Shown here: piece by piece, positions 1 through 8,871 of the stretch
How positions within the stretch are numbered: the stretch's first letter is position 1
Layout: every line of letters begins with the position of its first letter
Source: a virus
DNA: 22,205 nucleotides
Virus record (IMG/VR): IMGVR_UViG_3300036785_000656
Span: 1 to 22,205 of that record
Direction: 5' to 3' (one strand)
Notes under the pieces: model-generated
The model's database searches: none
Told to the model about the DNA's origin: nothing
The model's input: the letters and a program-made list of their open reading frames with translations, nothing else
Translations under genes and position numbers: made by a program

Positions 1-892
1 GCGCCGTACCGTGGAAGGTCGATGTTACTGTAATAGTGGCTGGAGAAACGCCGATTCCTTGAAACGGACTTGAAGCAGGATAACCAAAAATACTGAAAAC
101 ATTCTGAGCAGCATTTTGCGTCACGACATTGCTAATCGTACCAGCTGGCGTATAGGGCGGCAGATTAGGGGTGCCAAGGGCGACATTGCAATTTGGTGTC
201 GCGGCACTGCCGGCCAGAGAACCGAGTGTGATGGAATTACCCTTGCTGAAGACGGCGTTGGCCCAGAAGCCGGCATCGGCACCGCCCATGCCGCCCAACA
301 TCCCGAGCAGGCGCGCCCGACCATCCGGCAGCGCAAGGGTCTTGTTGGCCGCCCAGTCCGCTGCTGCCGAGGCGCCGCGACCACCTGGTGCCACGACTAG
401 TGTCGGGTCCACTCCCCAGAGAAAATTGAACAGGGATTGCGCACTGGCATCTGCCAGCTCAGTACCACCAGACGATGCGCTGCCAATCGTCCTGCCGTTC
501 AGCCGGACAAACCCGGCCAAAATCGCGGTGTCATACCTGATCTTGATATCGCCGGTTGACATCACCGTGGTCGGATCAACCGAACCACCGCCGCCGCCGC
601 CCCCGGCTGACGGGCCGATCACCAGCAGATTGTCGGCGACGAATTTGACAACACCATCGGCGTCCTGCAGCCGCACCTTGATCTGTCCATCCGCCAGGAA
701 GAATTGCGGAATCCGCCCGGCCTGATCCAGCGTGATCGGATTGGGCCACGGAATCGAGAGCGCCGTGTCCTGATAGGCATTCTGCGGCGTGGAGATGGTG
801 CCAGCCTGAATGAAAAACAATTTCCCACCAGAAAGCGGTTCACCGAATTCATCCAGTTGCTGCGTGAGAGCGAGATTGATGATGCCGGACAT
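1..892 (-). CDS. Phage tail-collar fibre protein, truncated by window edge
   Basis: An open frame runs from ATG (890-892) off the left edge, giving 297 codons with no stop. Residues 1-93 form a head/tail-binding-like module with GGKLFFIQAGT and NPITLDQAGRIPQFF, a pattern common at the start of podovirus tail proteins. A run of seven glycines (97-103) follows. Residues about 113-200 match the tail-collar pattern, with GDIKIRYDTA, GFVRLNGRTIG, a PGGRGASAAADWAANKT block and LPDGRARLLGMLGGMG; NLPPYTPAGT comes later. The protein is probably a receptor-binding fibre or collar component on the virion. The start overlaps the upstream stop as TAATG, suggesting translational coupling with the large ejection gene. 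The missing C-terminus would hold the receptor-binding tip. The family call is by remembered motifs. Confidence 0.85.
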   Translation of the reverse strand, partial: MSGIINLALTQQLDEFGEPLSGGKLFFIQAGTISTPQNAYQDTALSIPWPNPITLDQAGRIPQFFLADGQIKVRLQDADGVVKFVADNLLVIGPSAGGGGGGGSVDPTTVMSTGDIKIRYDTAILAGFVRLNGRTIGSASSGGTELADASAQSLFNFLWGVDPTLVVAPGGRGASAAADWAANKTLALPDGRARLLGMLGGMGGADAGFWANAVFSKGNSITLGSLAGSAATPNCNVALGTPNLPPYTPAGTISNVVTQNAAQNVFSIFGYPASSPFQGIGVSPATITVTSTFHGTA

Positions 893-3615
893 TATTTCTG
901 CTCGTTCAATGATCGAGTGGTTGCCTGCAGCATGTTGAGTGTCCTCACATCAGGCGTCGCCTGATAAGCTTTGGCAAGACGATTCCAGCGTCCAACCTGT
1001 GCAGCTCCTTGTGGCGTTGCCAGAAGTCCTGCAACACGTCGTAGACCAAGACCAGCCACCATCATGCCTGCAAGCGGAGTAACGCCGGCAAAATGTCCGA
1101 CAAGCAGGGCACCAACACCCTTGGTGGCGCCCTCTGCAAGTCTGTGCCAAGCCGTCACTTGCGCCGTTCCAGACGGATTACCGTATTTCTCGACCGCATC
1201 CTTGTATTGTTTGGCAATGGTATAAAAATCCTGCAGATTCTGCCGATGTCCGCGATCCCGAAGCAAAATTGCCTTTGCCTGATCGGAATATCTGTCCCAA
1301 TTGGTGACAAACTTGGCTAGGCTAAAATTCTCGCCACCTCCGCCCAATTGCCGCAGCCATGCACCACGAAATTCATCGCGGTTGGCATCTGTCATTTTTC
1401 CCCAGGTGCGAGCTGCTGTTTTGATATCGCCATCTTTATGAAAAGCATGATCGAGCGTGCCAAGGACATCTTCATCGCTGCGATTTCGGCCAACTACTCT
1501 CTTGGCAATCTGTTCGGCCTTGCCAGGCTCGACTTTTGCCAACTGCGGTGTCGAGGCTCTTGCCTCTATAGCCGCTGCCCGCAATGCTTCCGGTGTTTGC
1601 TGCCGAATATCGGCATAATTCCTCAACAATCCATGATCGTTGGGTTCGAACAGGGTCTGGCCCATTCTCGTATTGCGCAATTCATCCATATTGCTGGCAA
1701 TTGCGCGTGGCGTTTTCCCTTCCGTCAAGGCATTGAAATATGCACCCCGCATATTCGCCCGTACGGCAGCAGGATTTTCGACGGCATTCATGATTGCATC
1801 GTGCAACGGAGCAGATCCCGGCCGCGTACCAGGCTTGCCAGAACCCACAAGATTCTGCGCAATGGCTTCCGGCCCAATATCGCCTGTTGCCATCAGATTT
1901 AGGGTCTTGGCCGCGGTCCTGTCTTCCCCGCGTAGTCTTGAGGTGTTGTAGCCAAACCGTTCACGAAAATCCCGATGGCTGTCGATGGCCTTCTGAATGA
2001 CCGCGCGAGCATTGGGGTTGCTGCCAGGAGCAAGATGATTTTCAAGCGTGTTATCGAGAAAATCACCGAACAGGCTCTTGATGGCATTCGAGGCGCGGCG
2101 ATCAGTGTTGGATGTTGCATCAAAGGCCATTTCGCCGACACGCTTGCGCAATTCATCCAGCCCCTGCACCGGAACAGTTGTCGCATTAGGGTCTGGAGCG
2201 TGCCTCCCCATCAAGCGAAACTGCGGATCCTTTCCGGGTGTCATCGCCGCTGCAGAACCTGGAACAAGTTCCTCCAGAACCTGCGGCGGTATCTGCCCCT
2301 TGCCATAAGTATTTTCGAGAGCGGCCATCAGGCGCGGCGGAATGCCAACTGGTGCTCCAGCAGCTGCTTCGCCGGATAATCGCCGCATATCCTGCATCAT
2401 GCTCCAGGCATTCGGAGTTTTGACCGGATCCAGCGTCACGCCTTCTGTGTTCAATCCTTTCTCGATATTGCTATGCAGATCATTAAAAGCCGTTTTTTCT
2501 GTATGAGCATCGAGATTGTTCACCGCCTGCCAGTTGATCTGATTTTCTCCTTCCAGCCGATTATGCCGCTCCTGCACAGCATTGATGGCATTCTCGGCCA
2601 TCTGATTTGGCTCTACATTGCCAAATCGCTGTTCTGCCGCAGTGGCAACCTGGCTTTCCCGAGCATTGATTGCCTGTTCACGTGCCTGATTCTGCTGTTC
2701 CCATTGCCGCAACGCTGCAGCATGTTCAGCCTGGGCCTGTGCTTCCGCAGCAGCGCGTTCCCGTGTCCCTGCTTGACTCAAGGTTTGTTCAATGCCGCCG
2801 CCAACGATGTTCGGCGCCATTGCCGGCGAGAATTTTCCAGCTATATCTTCAATATGACCGCCAATCTGGGCGGGAACTGCCTGGCCGGCTTGCAAAAGCG
2901 GCGTTCCAACCATTGGCGCCCTAGCCAGCGCGACACCACCAGCCTGCACAGCAGGACTTTGCGCCGTAACTGCACGCGGAAGATCAACAGGCATACTCTG
3001 TTGCTGTAACCGTTCAAGAGCCGTCCCGACCTCGGCGGGAGGCCGTCCAAATGGAGAAATTTTTCCGATGGTTCTCGCAGCCACACCAGCCGGTTCCGTA
3101 ATGGCAGAGAGAGGATTTGTGACACGAGCCGCAATTTCAGCCGTTCGTGCTGCAGCCGGCAAACGCGCCAACGCCGATTCTCCACCAGTAAAAATCATCG
3201 ACATATCGCCGAGAACCGCGCCGGGATCCTGAGCAAGATGTTGCTTGAATCCCTCAAGCGAACCGTAATTCTCTTTGTAATAATCTCTGAATGCTTTTGA
3301 TGTCTTTTGAGATTCGACGGGTGGAAGGGGAGCAATTCCCATTTTCTCCCGATATTTATCCTCAAGATCCAGGCTCAGGCCCTTTACGAGATGATAAACA
3401 TCGGTCGCCGTTTCGATTGGATGTGCAATCTGATGAAAGACACCACCGATCTGTTCACCGACACTCGGGATTAGTCGGGATGCGGCACCACTAATAGCTC
3501 CGCCAGCAGTCAATGGCGGCTTGTAATCAGTCGCATAAGGGTCGAAAATTTTGGTCGATGACTGTGATGATTCTGGCGGGGTATAATCCGGAGCAAACGG
3601 ATCAAAGACTGGCAT
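892..3615 (-). CDS. Large DNA-ejection (internal virion) protein, P22 gp16-like role
   Basis: A 907-residue protein, the last and largest of the ejection-protein set. The frame also opens at TTG 3642, but the ATG at 3613-3615 lies 2 nt after the preceding stop and is the likelier start. The N-terminus holds a tandem motif, VFDPFAPDYTPP (3-14) and IFDPYATDYKPP (23-34). Alanine-rich amphipathic stretches follow, then an Ala/Gln/Glu-rich likely coiled coil at about 290-345. Near the C-terminus lies a hydrophobic segment with GVGALLVGHFAGVTPLAGM. There is no enzymatic motif that I recognise. Size, composition and position after two other ejection-type genes suggest it is packaged in the head and injected to help form the DNA conduit across the cell envelope. 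Homology to P22 gp16 is inferred from context, not from a clear motif. Confidence 0.8.
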   Translation of the reverse strand: MPVFDPFAPDYTPPESSQSSTKIFDPYATDYKPPLTAGGAISGAASRLIPSVGEQIGGVFHQIAHPIETATDVYHLVKGLSLDLEDKYREKMGIAPLPPVESQKTSKAFRDYYKENYGSLEGFKQHLAQDPGAVLGDMSMIFTGGESALARLPAAARTAEIAARVTNPLSAITEPAGVAARTIGKISPFGRPPAEVGTALERLQQQSMPVDLPRAVTAQSPAVQAGGVALARAPMVGTPLLQAGQAVPAQIGGHIEDIAGKFSPAMAPNIVGGGIEQTLSQAGTRERAAAEAQAQAEHAAALRQWEQQNQAREQAINARESQVATAAEQRFGNVEPNQMAENAINAVQERHNRLEGENQINWQAVNNLDAHTEKTAFNDLHSNIEKGLNTEGVTLDPVKTPNAWSMMQDMRRLSGEAAAGAPVGIPPRLMAALENTYGKGQIPPQVLEELVPGSAAAMTPGKDPQFRLMGRHAPDPNATTVPVQGLDELRKRVGEMAFDATSNTDRRASNAIKSLFGDFLDNTLENHLAPGSNPNARAVIQKAIDSHRDFRERFGYNTSRLRGEDRTAAKTLNLMATGDIGPEAIAQNLVGSGKPGTRPGSAPLHDAIMNAVENPAAVRANMRGAYFNALTEGKTPRAIASNMDELRNTRMGQTLFEPNDHGLLRNYADIRQQTPEALRAAAIEARASTPQLAKVEPGKAEQIAKRVVGRNRSDEDVLGTLDHAFHKDGDIKTAARTWGKMTDANRDEFRGAWLRQLGGGGENFSLAKFVTNWDRYSDQAKAILLRDRGHRQNLQDFYTIAKQYKDAVEKYGNPSGTAQVTAWHRLAEGATKGVGALLVGHFAGVTPLAGMMVAGLGLRRVAGLLATPQGAAQVGRWNRLAKAYQATPDVRTLNMLQATTRSLNEQK

Positions 3616-3617
3616 CT

Positions 3618-4703
3618 TCAGCCGCCATAATTCTTTTTCCAATGCGCCGCCAATTCACTGTCCGGAACATTTGCGTTGCGCGGATCGGCACGAGCCCTTT
3701 CCATGAATTCCTTCAGCGTAGGTTTTGCGAGAGCTGTCCCGCCAGCCGGCGCTGCGGGCGCCGCAGTTGTTGTACCGCCAGGAGCGGCCGTAGAGCCTGC
3801 GGGCGCAGGCAATGTGCCGCCGCCAGGCTTGAAATACGTCCTTTGCCTGATTCCTTTCGACTCTGCCTCAGCCTGGTCCTGCATCAACTGAATGCGCTTC
3901 TCAAGATTTTCCAGATTGACCCTGCGTTCCGCAGCATTCATGCTAGGAGATGTCTCAATGTCCTGCAAAAGCTTCAAATCCTGATTGGTAATTCTGTTGC
4001 CGAACGCGGCCTTGGCATTGCCTGCAATATTTGACTTGGCAAGATTGGCGTATTCCTGAGCATCGATAACTCCTTGGGGAGTTATGCCTTCCGGAAGCGC
4101 CTTTGCCACATCCGGAGCCAAGCCACCGGCATATCCGGACCATGCCGTCTTGTTCAGTTCCTTCATTCGCGCAATGCTATCCAGCGTTGTTCTTGCAGCG
4201 AGATAGCGCTTGTCGGCATCTTCCGCGAAACCCTGCTCCTTTGCCGTCAATTCCGGTCTCTGCAACGCAACTTTTTGCCCGGTCTGAATGTAGGCTTGCC
4301 ATGACGGATCTTGTGCTGCTTCTGGAGGAAGTTTGCCTGCCGCAATCGCTGTATCCAGTTGTTTTTGTCTGTATTCCGGAGTGTCTGCCTCGGCTGCTTC
4401 CTTCTCCAGCTTCAGCTTGCCTTCCCTCACTTGCTGCGCGAGATTGAATTGCCGGACATCTTCGGCACGAGTAGCTAGATCGCTCTGCATCTTAACGCCT
4501 GCCTGCACCAGTTCCGGAACACCGGACTTGATCAGAAATTGAGTATTAGCCACCGGATCAGGACCCAGTTGCGCCAGTGTCTGTCGAGTCGCATCCTGCA
4601 TTTGTCCCTGCCGGTAGACATTGCCGAGATTGGCCAGTGGCGAGAAATCCACGCCTCCAGAGAAGGCCGCGGGCATCGGGAACGAGGTCGGATTGATGGC
4701 CAT
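3618..4703 (-). CDS. DNA-ejection protein, P22 gp20-like position
   Basis: A 361-residue protein starting 2 nt after the preceding stop. The N-terminus (FSGGVDFSPLANLGNVYRQGQ) closely resembles that of the upstream lysozyme-like protein. A charged helical region at about 75-125 (DLATRAEDVRQFNLAQQVRE) is a likely coiled coil. A second helical region contains SIARMKELNKTAWSGYAGGLAP and NLENLEKRIQLMQDQAEAES. A Pro/Ala/Thr/Gly-rich linker near residues 295-325 leads to a short C-terminal helix ending AAHWKKNYGG. No catalytic motif is visible. Its place between the lysozyme-like and large ejection genes argues for an injected internal virion protein. It could alternatively be a tail-needle or scaffolding accessory. 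Confidence 0.75.
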   Translation of the reverse strand: MAINPTSFPMPAAFSGGVDFSPLANLGNVYRQGQMQDATRQTLAQLGPDPVANTQFLIKSGVPELVQAGVKMQSDLATRAEDVRQFNLAQQVREGKLKLEKEAAEADTPEYRQKQLDTAIAAGKLPPEAAQDPSWQAYIQTGQKVALQRPELTAKEQGFAEDADKRYLAARTTLDSIARMKELNKTAWSGYAGGLAPDVAKALPEGITPQGVIDAQEYANLAKSNIAGNAKAAFGNRITNQDLKLLQDIETSPSMNAAERRVNLENLEKRIQLMQDQAEAESKGIRQRTYFKPGGGTLPAPAGSTAAPGGTTTAAPAAPAGGTALAKPTLKEFMERARADPRNANVPDSELAAHWKKNYGG

Positions 4704-4705
4704 GT

Positions 4706-5377
4706 CTATTGACCCGTGTAAAATCCAATGCCGGGAATACCCCGGCTGATATCGGAATATCGAGATGAAAGATAACGGGCTGCCGGCTTGAGATATCCGG
4801 ACGCAAAGACACGCGCCGCATCTTCCGGCGTTCTGGCGTTTTGCAGACTCTTCATCACATCAGCATATTGGGCGTTGCCAATCTCGCCCTTGAGTCGTCC
4901 GGCGACAAATCGGGTCTGCTCCAGCGGGTCATACAAATTACGCCCCTGCATATGTGAAGCCATCAGATTGTATTCGTCGCCGCCCTCCTGAAACAAACCG
5001 TGCGCATAATGGGCCTCGCCGCCAAAACGCGGCTGATCAGGATGCCGCAAGGTCGGATCGAAACTGCTTTCCTGACCAACATTATAGAGAATGCCGGCAA
5101 TGGCGTTATCCGAGAAGCCTTGTGCCTTCAATTCGCCGGCAACTGTTTTGGCAACGTCCTGACTATTTCCGCTGTAGGAAGCGCGGGCTGCTGGGGGCGA
5201 TGGCGTCGTATAGGGTGAAACAGGCGCGGTACTATCAGCAGGTGCCTGACCAAGATTAGCCAGCATCTGGTTTTTCTGGCCCTGCTGTCCGATCTGGCCA
5301 AGCCTGGCCAATGGACTGAAATCAAATGAACTGAAGGCCTGCTGATTTGGAAACGGGATCGGCGCAATCGCCATCAT
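4706..5377 (-). CDS. Virion-associated lysozyme-like ejection protein
   Basis: A 223-residue protein. The N-terminal ~45 residues carry the shared motif AFSSFDFSPLARLGQIGQQG, followed by a Pro/Ala/Ser linker (50-67). Residues about 72-170 resemble the phage tail-lysozyme fold (Phage_lysozyme2-type): SDNAIAGILYNVGQESSFDP, with Glu103 as the likely catalytic acid, then HYAHGLFQEGGDEYNLMASH and RFVAGRLKGEIG. The inferred role is local cleavage of peptidoglycan during DNA entry, rather than lysis from within. The start is ATG-ATG (5377 or 5374), overlapping the upstream stop as ATGA. This is the only peptidoglycan-hydrolase-like domain I see in the window. The fold assignment rests on motif resemblance; the exact substrate bond is unknown. 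Confidence 0.75.
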   Translation of the reverse strand: MMAIAPIPFPNQQAFSSFDFSPLARLGQIGQQGQKNQMLANLGQAPADSTAPVSPYTTPSPPAARASYSGNSQDVAKTVAGELKAQGFSDNAIAGILYNVGQESSFDPTLRHPDQPRFGGEAHYAHGLFQEGGDEYNLMASHMQGRNLYDPLEQTRFVAGRLKGEIGNAQYADVMKSLQNARTPEDAARVFASGYLKPAARYLSSRYSDISRGIPGIGFYTGQ

Positions 5378-6159
5378 GTCGTTCCAAAACCACCCGACAG
5401 ACTACCGGGAGAGAACAATTTCGATGCACTGGAAAACAGTGATGAACCGCCGCCACCACCGCCTGTCAACGATCCGCCGAATGGATTGCCGCCAAGCCCG
5501 AGAGTGGCGAGGGAGAGACCGGCACCCAACAAATTCTTCGCCCCCGCGGCTTCACCCGCGGCGGCCAGATTGTTGGCGCCAACATTGGTGCCCAGGACGT
5601 TTCCGGCAACGCCGCTAACATCTTCGCCATAGCCTTTCGCGAGATTGGCAAGCGAGCCATAGCCGGCCGCCTGGCCTCCAGCCGCCGCGCCTGTCACGTT
5701 GGCGCCAAGGGTCGTTCCTTGCAACAAATTATTGATGTATTGCTGATAGGCATTGCTGGTAACGCCGGTCGAGCCCAATAGCGCCGCAATATCGGCATTG
5801 CCGCTGGCACCCATCCCACCAGCAGCTTCCTGTCGCTGCACTGCCTGCAGAGCGCTGTCCATCAGGGCTTTATAGCCGGGCGTCGAGGTAAATCCAGTTT
5901 GTGCAGCCGTCACCTGTTGTGGCGTCCCCACCCCGAGCGCAGCCATATAGTTCGGCGCACCGGCAGTCAGGGTCTTGCCAAGGTTGGCCAGTGGCGTATA
6001 GGCGCCAACGGCTTGGTTAAGCGCAGTCGTGCCAGTGCCATAGGCCGAGGTCAGAGCCTGATTGGCCTGATTTTGATATTGCAGCGCGGCGCCGCGGTCC
6101 TGCTGTGCCGCATCCTTTTCGGCGCCACCGCTGAAGAGATCAGAGAGAAAACTTGCCAT
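5374..6159 (-). CDS. Gly/Ala-rich ejection protein, P22 gp7-like position
   Basis: A 261-residue protein of low complexity, rich in Gly, Ala, Asn, Gln and Leu. It opens MASFLSDLFSGGAEKDAAQQ, continues with a helical QYQNQANQALTSAYGTGTTA region, and contains AYTPLANLGKT, an echo of the SPLAxLG motif of the next two genes. The C-terminus is glycine-rich, with a GGGGGG run and LFSSASKLFSPGSLSGGFG. The frame also opens at GTG 6162, but ATG 6157-6159, behind GGGGTAAGGG, is preferred. It is the first gene after the terminator at 6176-6200, so ejection genes may have their own expression level. The function as an injected head protein is inferred from composition and order. Confidence 0.7.
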   Translation of the reverse strand: MASFLSDLFSGGAEKDAAQQDRGAALQYQNQANQALTSAYGTGTTALNQAVGAYTPLANLGKTLTAGAPNYMAALGVGTPQQVTAAQTGFTSTPGYKALMDSALQAVQRQEAAGGMGASGNADIAALLGSTGVTSNAYQQYINNLLQGTTLGANVTGAAAGGQAAGYGSLANLAKGYGEDVSGVAGNVLGTNVGANNLAAAGEAAGAKNLLGAGLSLATLGLGGNPFGGSLTGGGGGGSSLFSSASKLFSPGSLSGGFGTT

Positions 6160-6175
6160 CACCCTTACCCCGCAT

Positions 6176-6200
6176 AAAAACGGCGCCCCAAGGCGCCATT
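6176..6200 (-). terminator. Rho-independent terminator after the tailspike gene
   Basis: On the minus strand a GGCGCC-TTGG-GGCGCC hairpin, extended by A-T and T-G pairs at its base, is followed directly by TTTTT (plus-strand A-tract 6176-6180). It starts 7 nt after the stop of the tailspike gene and ends about 17 nt before the start of the next gene. It would separate the tail genes from the ejection genes, fully or by partial read-through. Confidence 0.8.
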
Positions 6201-6206
6201 ACGGAT

Positions 6207-8444
6207 TTATCTTTTCAATGGTTTTCTGGGAGAACTTCTCGCCGATACATCGTTAGGTGTGCCAGCATCATATCGCGCCTTGGCGGGAAGGGTGCTAAGC
6301 GCCCCAGTGGCTGGATTGACCCACGGCCACGGATTGGAGCCGAAGAACGCAGGCGTCGATGTCAGGTACATCGAATTGGGGATGGTGAACCCACCGGGAG
6401 TGTTGTGCCACTTCTGCGAATTGGTCAGAAAATCGTAATTGCCGTCGCGAATGACAGTCGATAGTGCGCCTGATTCCGCCTGCTGGTTCCATTGACCATC
6501 GTCATAACCCACCATCCAGATATTTCCGCTTTTGCTGTTGGCCCATTGTCCACTGACGCCCCCGACACAATTGCTGCCGTTCACATCACAGCCCATCATC
6601 GGATCGGTGTAGAGCCACCCGGACATTTGGCCGGGACGCCCCAGGATATTTCCTATAAAGGTGAATTGCTTCGACCATGAATGCACGCCCGCGGTTCTCG
6701 GATTCGATTCCGACCCGGTCCAACTCCCGCGCCGTCCGGTAACATAATTTCGGAAATAGGTTATGTATTGCGAGCTGCCATGGGTGATGTCGGTGTCCAT
6801 GTTGAAACTGTAATTGCCTTCAAACAGGACGTGATGTGGCCCGGACATGTGGGAGGCGTTAAGACCGATCTCCTGCCATGCTGTATTGTATGAAATCCAG
6901 CCATCATCCATGTAGTTATAGGCGACGACACTGCCGGTCCCCGATGACCTGGAAACAATGACCTTGTTGACGTCGCGCGAGATGTTGTTCTCGATTAAAA
7001 CTTCGGACGAGCCGTCGGCTAGGCTGATCGCATAACCACCGCCGCCTGGTGTCGGCTGAGAGCCAGTATGGATATATGAGTCGCGCAGTTCCGTTCTGAA
7101 ACTGTCCTCTATCGCAATGCCTTCGCCGGTCCATTGCGTCACTTCGATGTTTTTGGCCCAGCAATAAGCCGTGATCTTGAACCGCAAATTGCCCTCACTG
7201 CCGCCCACCATTGTGAGATTTTCAATACCGGCATTAAAGACCGGCAATGCACCGTTGCCGGTCGCCGTATATCGGGTCAACTGGGCTCGATGACTGACGC
7301 GATAGCCGATGGAAAGCGGCGAGGTGAATGTGATCGTGTTGCCGGTAACAGAGGCGATTTCCTTGATCTCACTGATTGCGCGTCCATCGGTATCCGATGA
7401 TGACGATGAGCCGGACGGATAGCCTCGACAGAACCAGCCAAATGCAGCCGGCGGATCATCCCATGACGCCGCAGGAGAATGCATTTGCCACTCGACATGG
7501 TCTCCGACCTTCGTCTGAAGACCAGACGGACTGAAACCCGGTGGTGGAGTCACTAGGGACCAATTGGATATTTCGTCGAGCAGGACAATCTGCCCTGCCG
7601 TGAAGCCAGAAGCATTGGAAACGGTGACCGAAGTCACCCCCGCAGCACCATCCGCAGTTAAGTTTTGAGAAGTGGTGTTATCCGGCTTTCCCCATCTGCC
7701 ATTGCTTACGAGAATGATTGGTTGCTGGTCTGGTGGGCTCTGATTCTGTGGCGCGTAAATCATATTATTGAGTGGACCGCCCGTCGCAATGGTCCCAGCC
7801 ACCACCGTGGTTGTCCGGGACGTTGCACCATTGGTTTTGGTCAAGATGGTCTTGCCAGCGCCAGCGCCGCGAAGCGTGATTCCTTTATTGATTCGCAGCA
7901 AGTTATTAATTGTGAAATTCCCTGCTGCAAGCAACACAACTTGTCCAGCGGGGCAAGCATCAATCGCCGCCTGAATCTGTGCCTGGGTTGATCCTGCCGC
8001 TAATGTGGCGGCGATCTGTGTACGGACAGGAATTCCTCCTTTCGAGGTCAGGCCAGGATTCCAGGGAAAGTTGCGATCCGCAGGAATGATTCCGTCACCT
8101 GGAGGAACTGGGTCCGGAGGCGTTATGCCTCCGGTGTCATCCGGGTCGGTAGCGGTAACCGTCGTCACATCGGTCTGATTCTCATTCACACTTACGGCCG
8201 CCGCGGAGGTGATCTGCGGCGGCAAATTCTCGCTGACATCCTTAACGGTAACGCGCATGTCCTGGGTCGAGCTGGCACCGCCCGCATCGGTTGCCTCGAC
8301 CGTCACCTCATAGATATTGTCCGTGTTGGCGTCGCCTGGGTTTTCAAAATCCGGGGCCGTCCTGAACGTCAGCTTCCCAGTGGTGCTATCAATGTTGAAC
8401 TTATCCGCATCCGCGCCGCCTGCTATTGAGTAGCTGATTGCCAT
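6207..8444 (-). CDS. Tailspike-like beta-helix protein with cadherin-like N-terminus
   Basis: A 745-residue protein with SD AAAGGA 6 nt before its ATG. Residues 1-75 are the later part of a cadherin-like repeat (SYSIAGGADADKFNIDSTTG, DFENPGDANTDNIYEVTVEA). Residues about 76-105 are the first strands of another (PPQITSAAAVSVNENQTDVT). A proline-rich linker follows. The remainder looks like a right-handed parallel beta-helix: QAQIQAAIDACPAGQVVLLA and GITLRGAGAGKT near 155-195, then asparagine-rich rungs such as EVLIENNISRDVNKVIV and HHVLFEGNYSFNMDTDITHG, ending near NPWPWVNPATG. The fold suits a host-surface polysaccharide binder or depolymerase. I see no catalytic triad that I can name. It overlaps the preceding small gene by 22 nt. 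It could be a host-derived surface beta-helix protein recruited as a spike. Confidence 0.8.
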   Translation of the reverse strand: MAISYSIAGGADADKFNIDSTTGKLTFRTAPDFENPGDANTDNIYEVTVEATDAGGASSTQDMRVTVKDVSENLPPQITSAAAVSVNENQTDVTTVTATDPDDTGGITPPDPVPPGDGIIPADRNFPWNPGLTSKGGIPVRTQIAATLAAGSTQAQIQAAIDACPAGQVVLLAAGNFTINNLLRINKGITLRGAGAGKTILTKTNGATSRTTTVVAGTIATGGPLNNMIYAPQNQSPPDQQPIILVSNGRWGKPDNTTSQNLTADGAAGVTSVTVSNASGFTAGQIVLLDEISNWSLVTPPPGFSPSGLQTKVGDHVEWQMHSPAASWDDPPAAFGWFCRGYPSGSSSSSDTDGRAISEIKEIASVTGNTITFTSPLSIGYRVSHRAQLTRYTATGNGALPVFNAGIENLTMVGGSEGNLRFKITAYCWAKNIEVTQWTGEGIAIEDSFRTELRDSYIHTGSQPTPGGGGYAISLADGSSEVLIENNISRDVNKVIVSRSSGTGSVVAYNYMDDGWISYNTAWQEIGLNASHMSGPHHVLFEGNYSFNMDTDITHGSSQYITYFRNYVTGRRGSWTGSESNPRTAGVHSWSKQFTFIGNILGRPGQMSGWLYTDPMMGCDVNGSNCVGGVSGQWANSKSGNIWMVGYDDGQWNQQAESGALSTVIRDGNYDFLTNSQKWHNTPGGFTIPNSMYLTSTPAFFGSNPWPWVNPATGALSTLPAKARYDAGTPNDVSARSSPRKPLKR

Positions 8445-8605
8445 TGTGCATCCTTTCCATTCGTGGCGCTAACCTCTGCTTGTTTCTGCTCCTGGACCTG
8501 CCGCGCGATCTTCTCGATTAACTGGGCCACCTGGATATAAGGCGCTAGCGCGATCGCATTCAGCGCGCGGCTCCATTCCTCTTCGGTGAGTTCGATTCTG
8601 ATCAT
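8423..8605 (-). CDS. Small helical phage protein, unknown function
   Basis: A 60-residue protein ([20 protein letters not shown] start). Most of it appears to be a single amphipathic helix with alternating charged and hydrophobic residues, and it is rich in Gln and Glu toward the end. Its ATG overlaps the upstream stop as ATGA, and its last 22 nt overlap the tailspike start, so it sits in a coupled set of tail genes. It may be a chaperone or connector for a neighbouring tail protein, but that is a guess from position. Confidence 0.65.
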   Translation of the reverse strand: MIRIELTEEEWSRALNAIALAPYIQVAQLIEKIARQVQEQKQAEVSATNGKDAQWQSATQ

Positions 8606-8871
8606 GGCTGCATCTTGTAGAGGTACGACTTCTGGGTCGGTGAACCGGAATCAAAGGTAAACAGCATCTGCCCGAGCGCTTCCTGTGCATTGGTCACATC
8701 CGCCGCCACAATATCCGATCGAATCTGATTCGGATTCTGCGCGAAGTACCGCGTGATGATCGTTGGGTCTTGGGTGAGTTGATCGTTCTGGGTGCGCAGG
8801 GTCTGTATCAATTGCACGAACTGCACGATGTTCTGCGAATAAAGATTGATAAATGTGGTTGGGTTGCTCAT
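8602..8871 (-). CDS. Small tail-cluster protein, unknown function
   Basis: An 89-residue protein starting [20 protein letters not shown]. The frame is open further upstream to 8955, but the ATG at 8869-8871 forms an ATGA overlap with the fibre stop and is the natural start. It is helical and rich in Gln, Thr and Asn, with a tyrosine/phenylalanine-rich middle ([17 protein letters not shown]) and no recognised motif. The tight coupling to the fibre upstream and to the 60-aa gene downstream suggests a structural or assembly role in the tail. Confidence 0.65.
   Translation of the reverse strand: MSNPTTFINLYSQNIVQFVQLIQTLRTQNDQLTQDPTIITRYFAQNPNQIRSDIVAADVTNAQEALGQMLFTFDSGSPTQKSYLYKMQP

Noticed and set aside
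171-725. A 184-codon plus-strand frame at the left end
   Set aside because: It is antisense to the collar fibre gene, whose minus-strand translation has clear tail-collar motifs; its proline run is just the reverse of the glycine codons.
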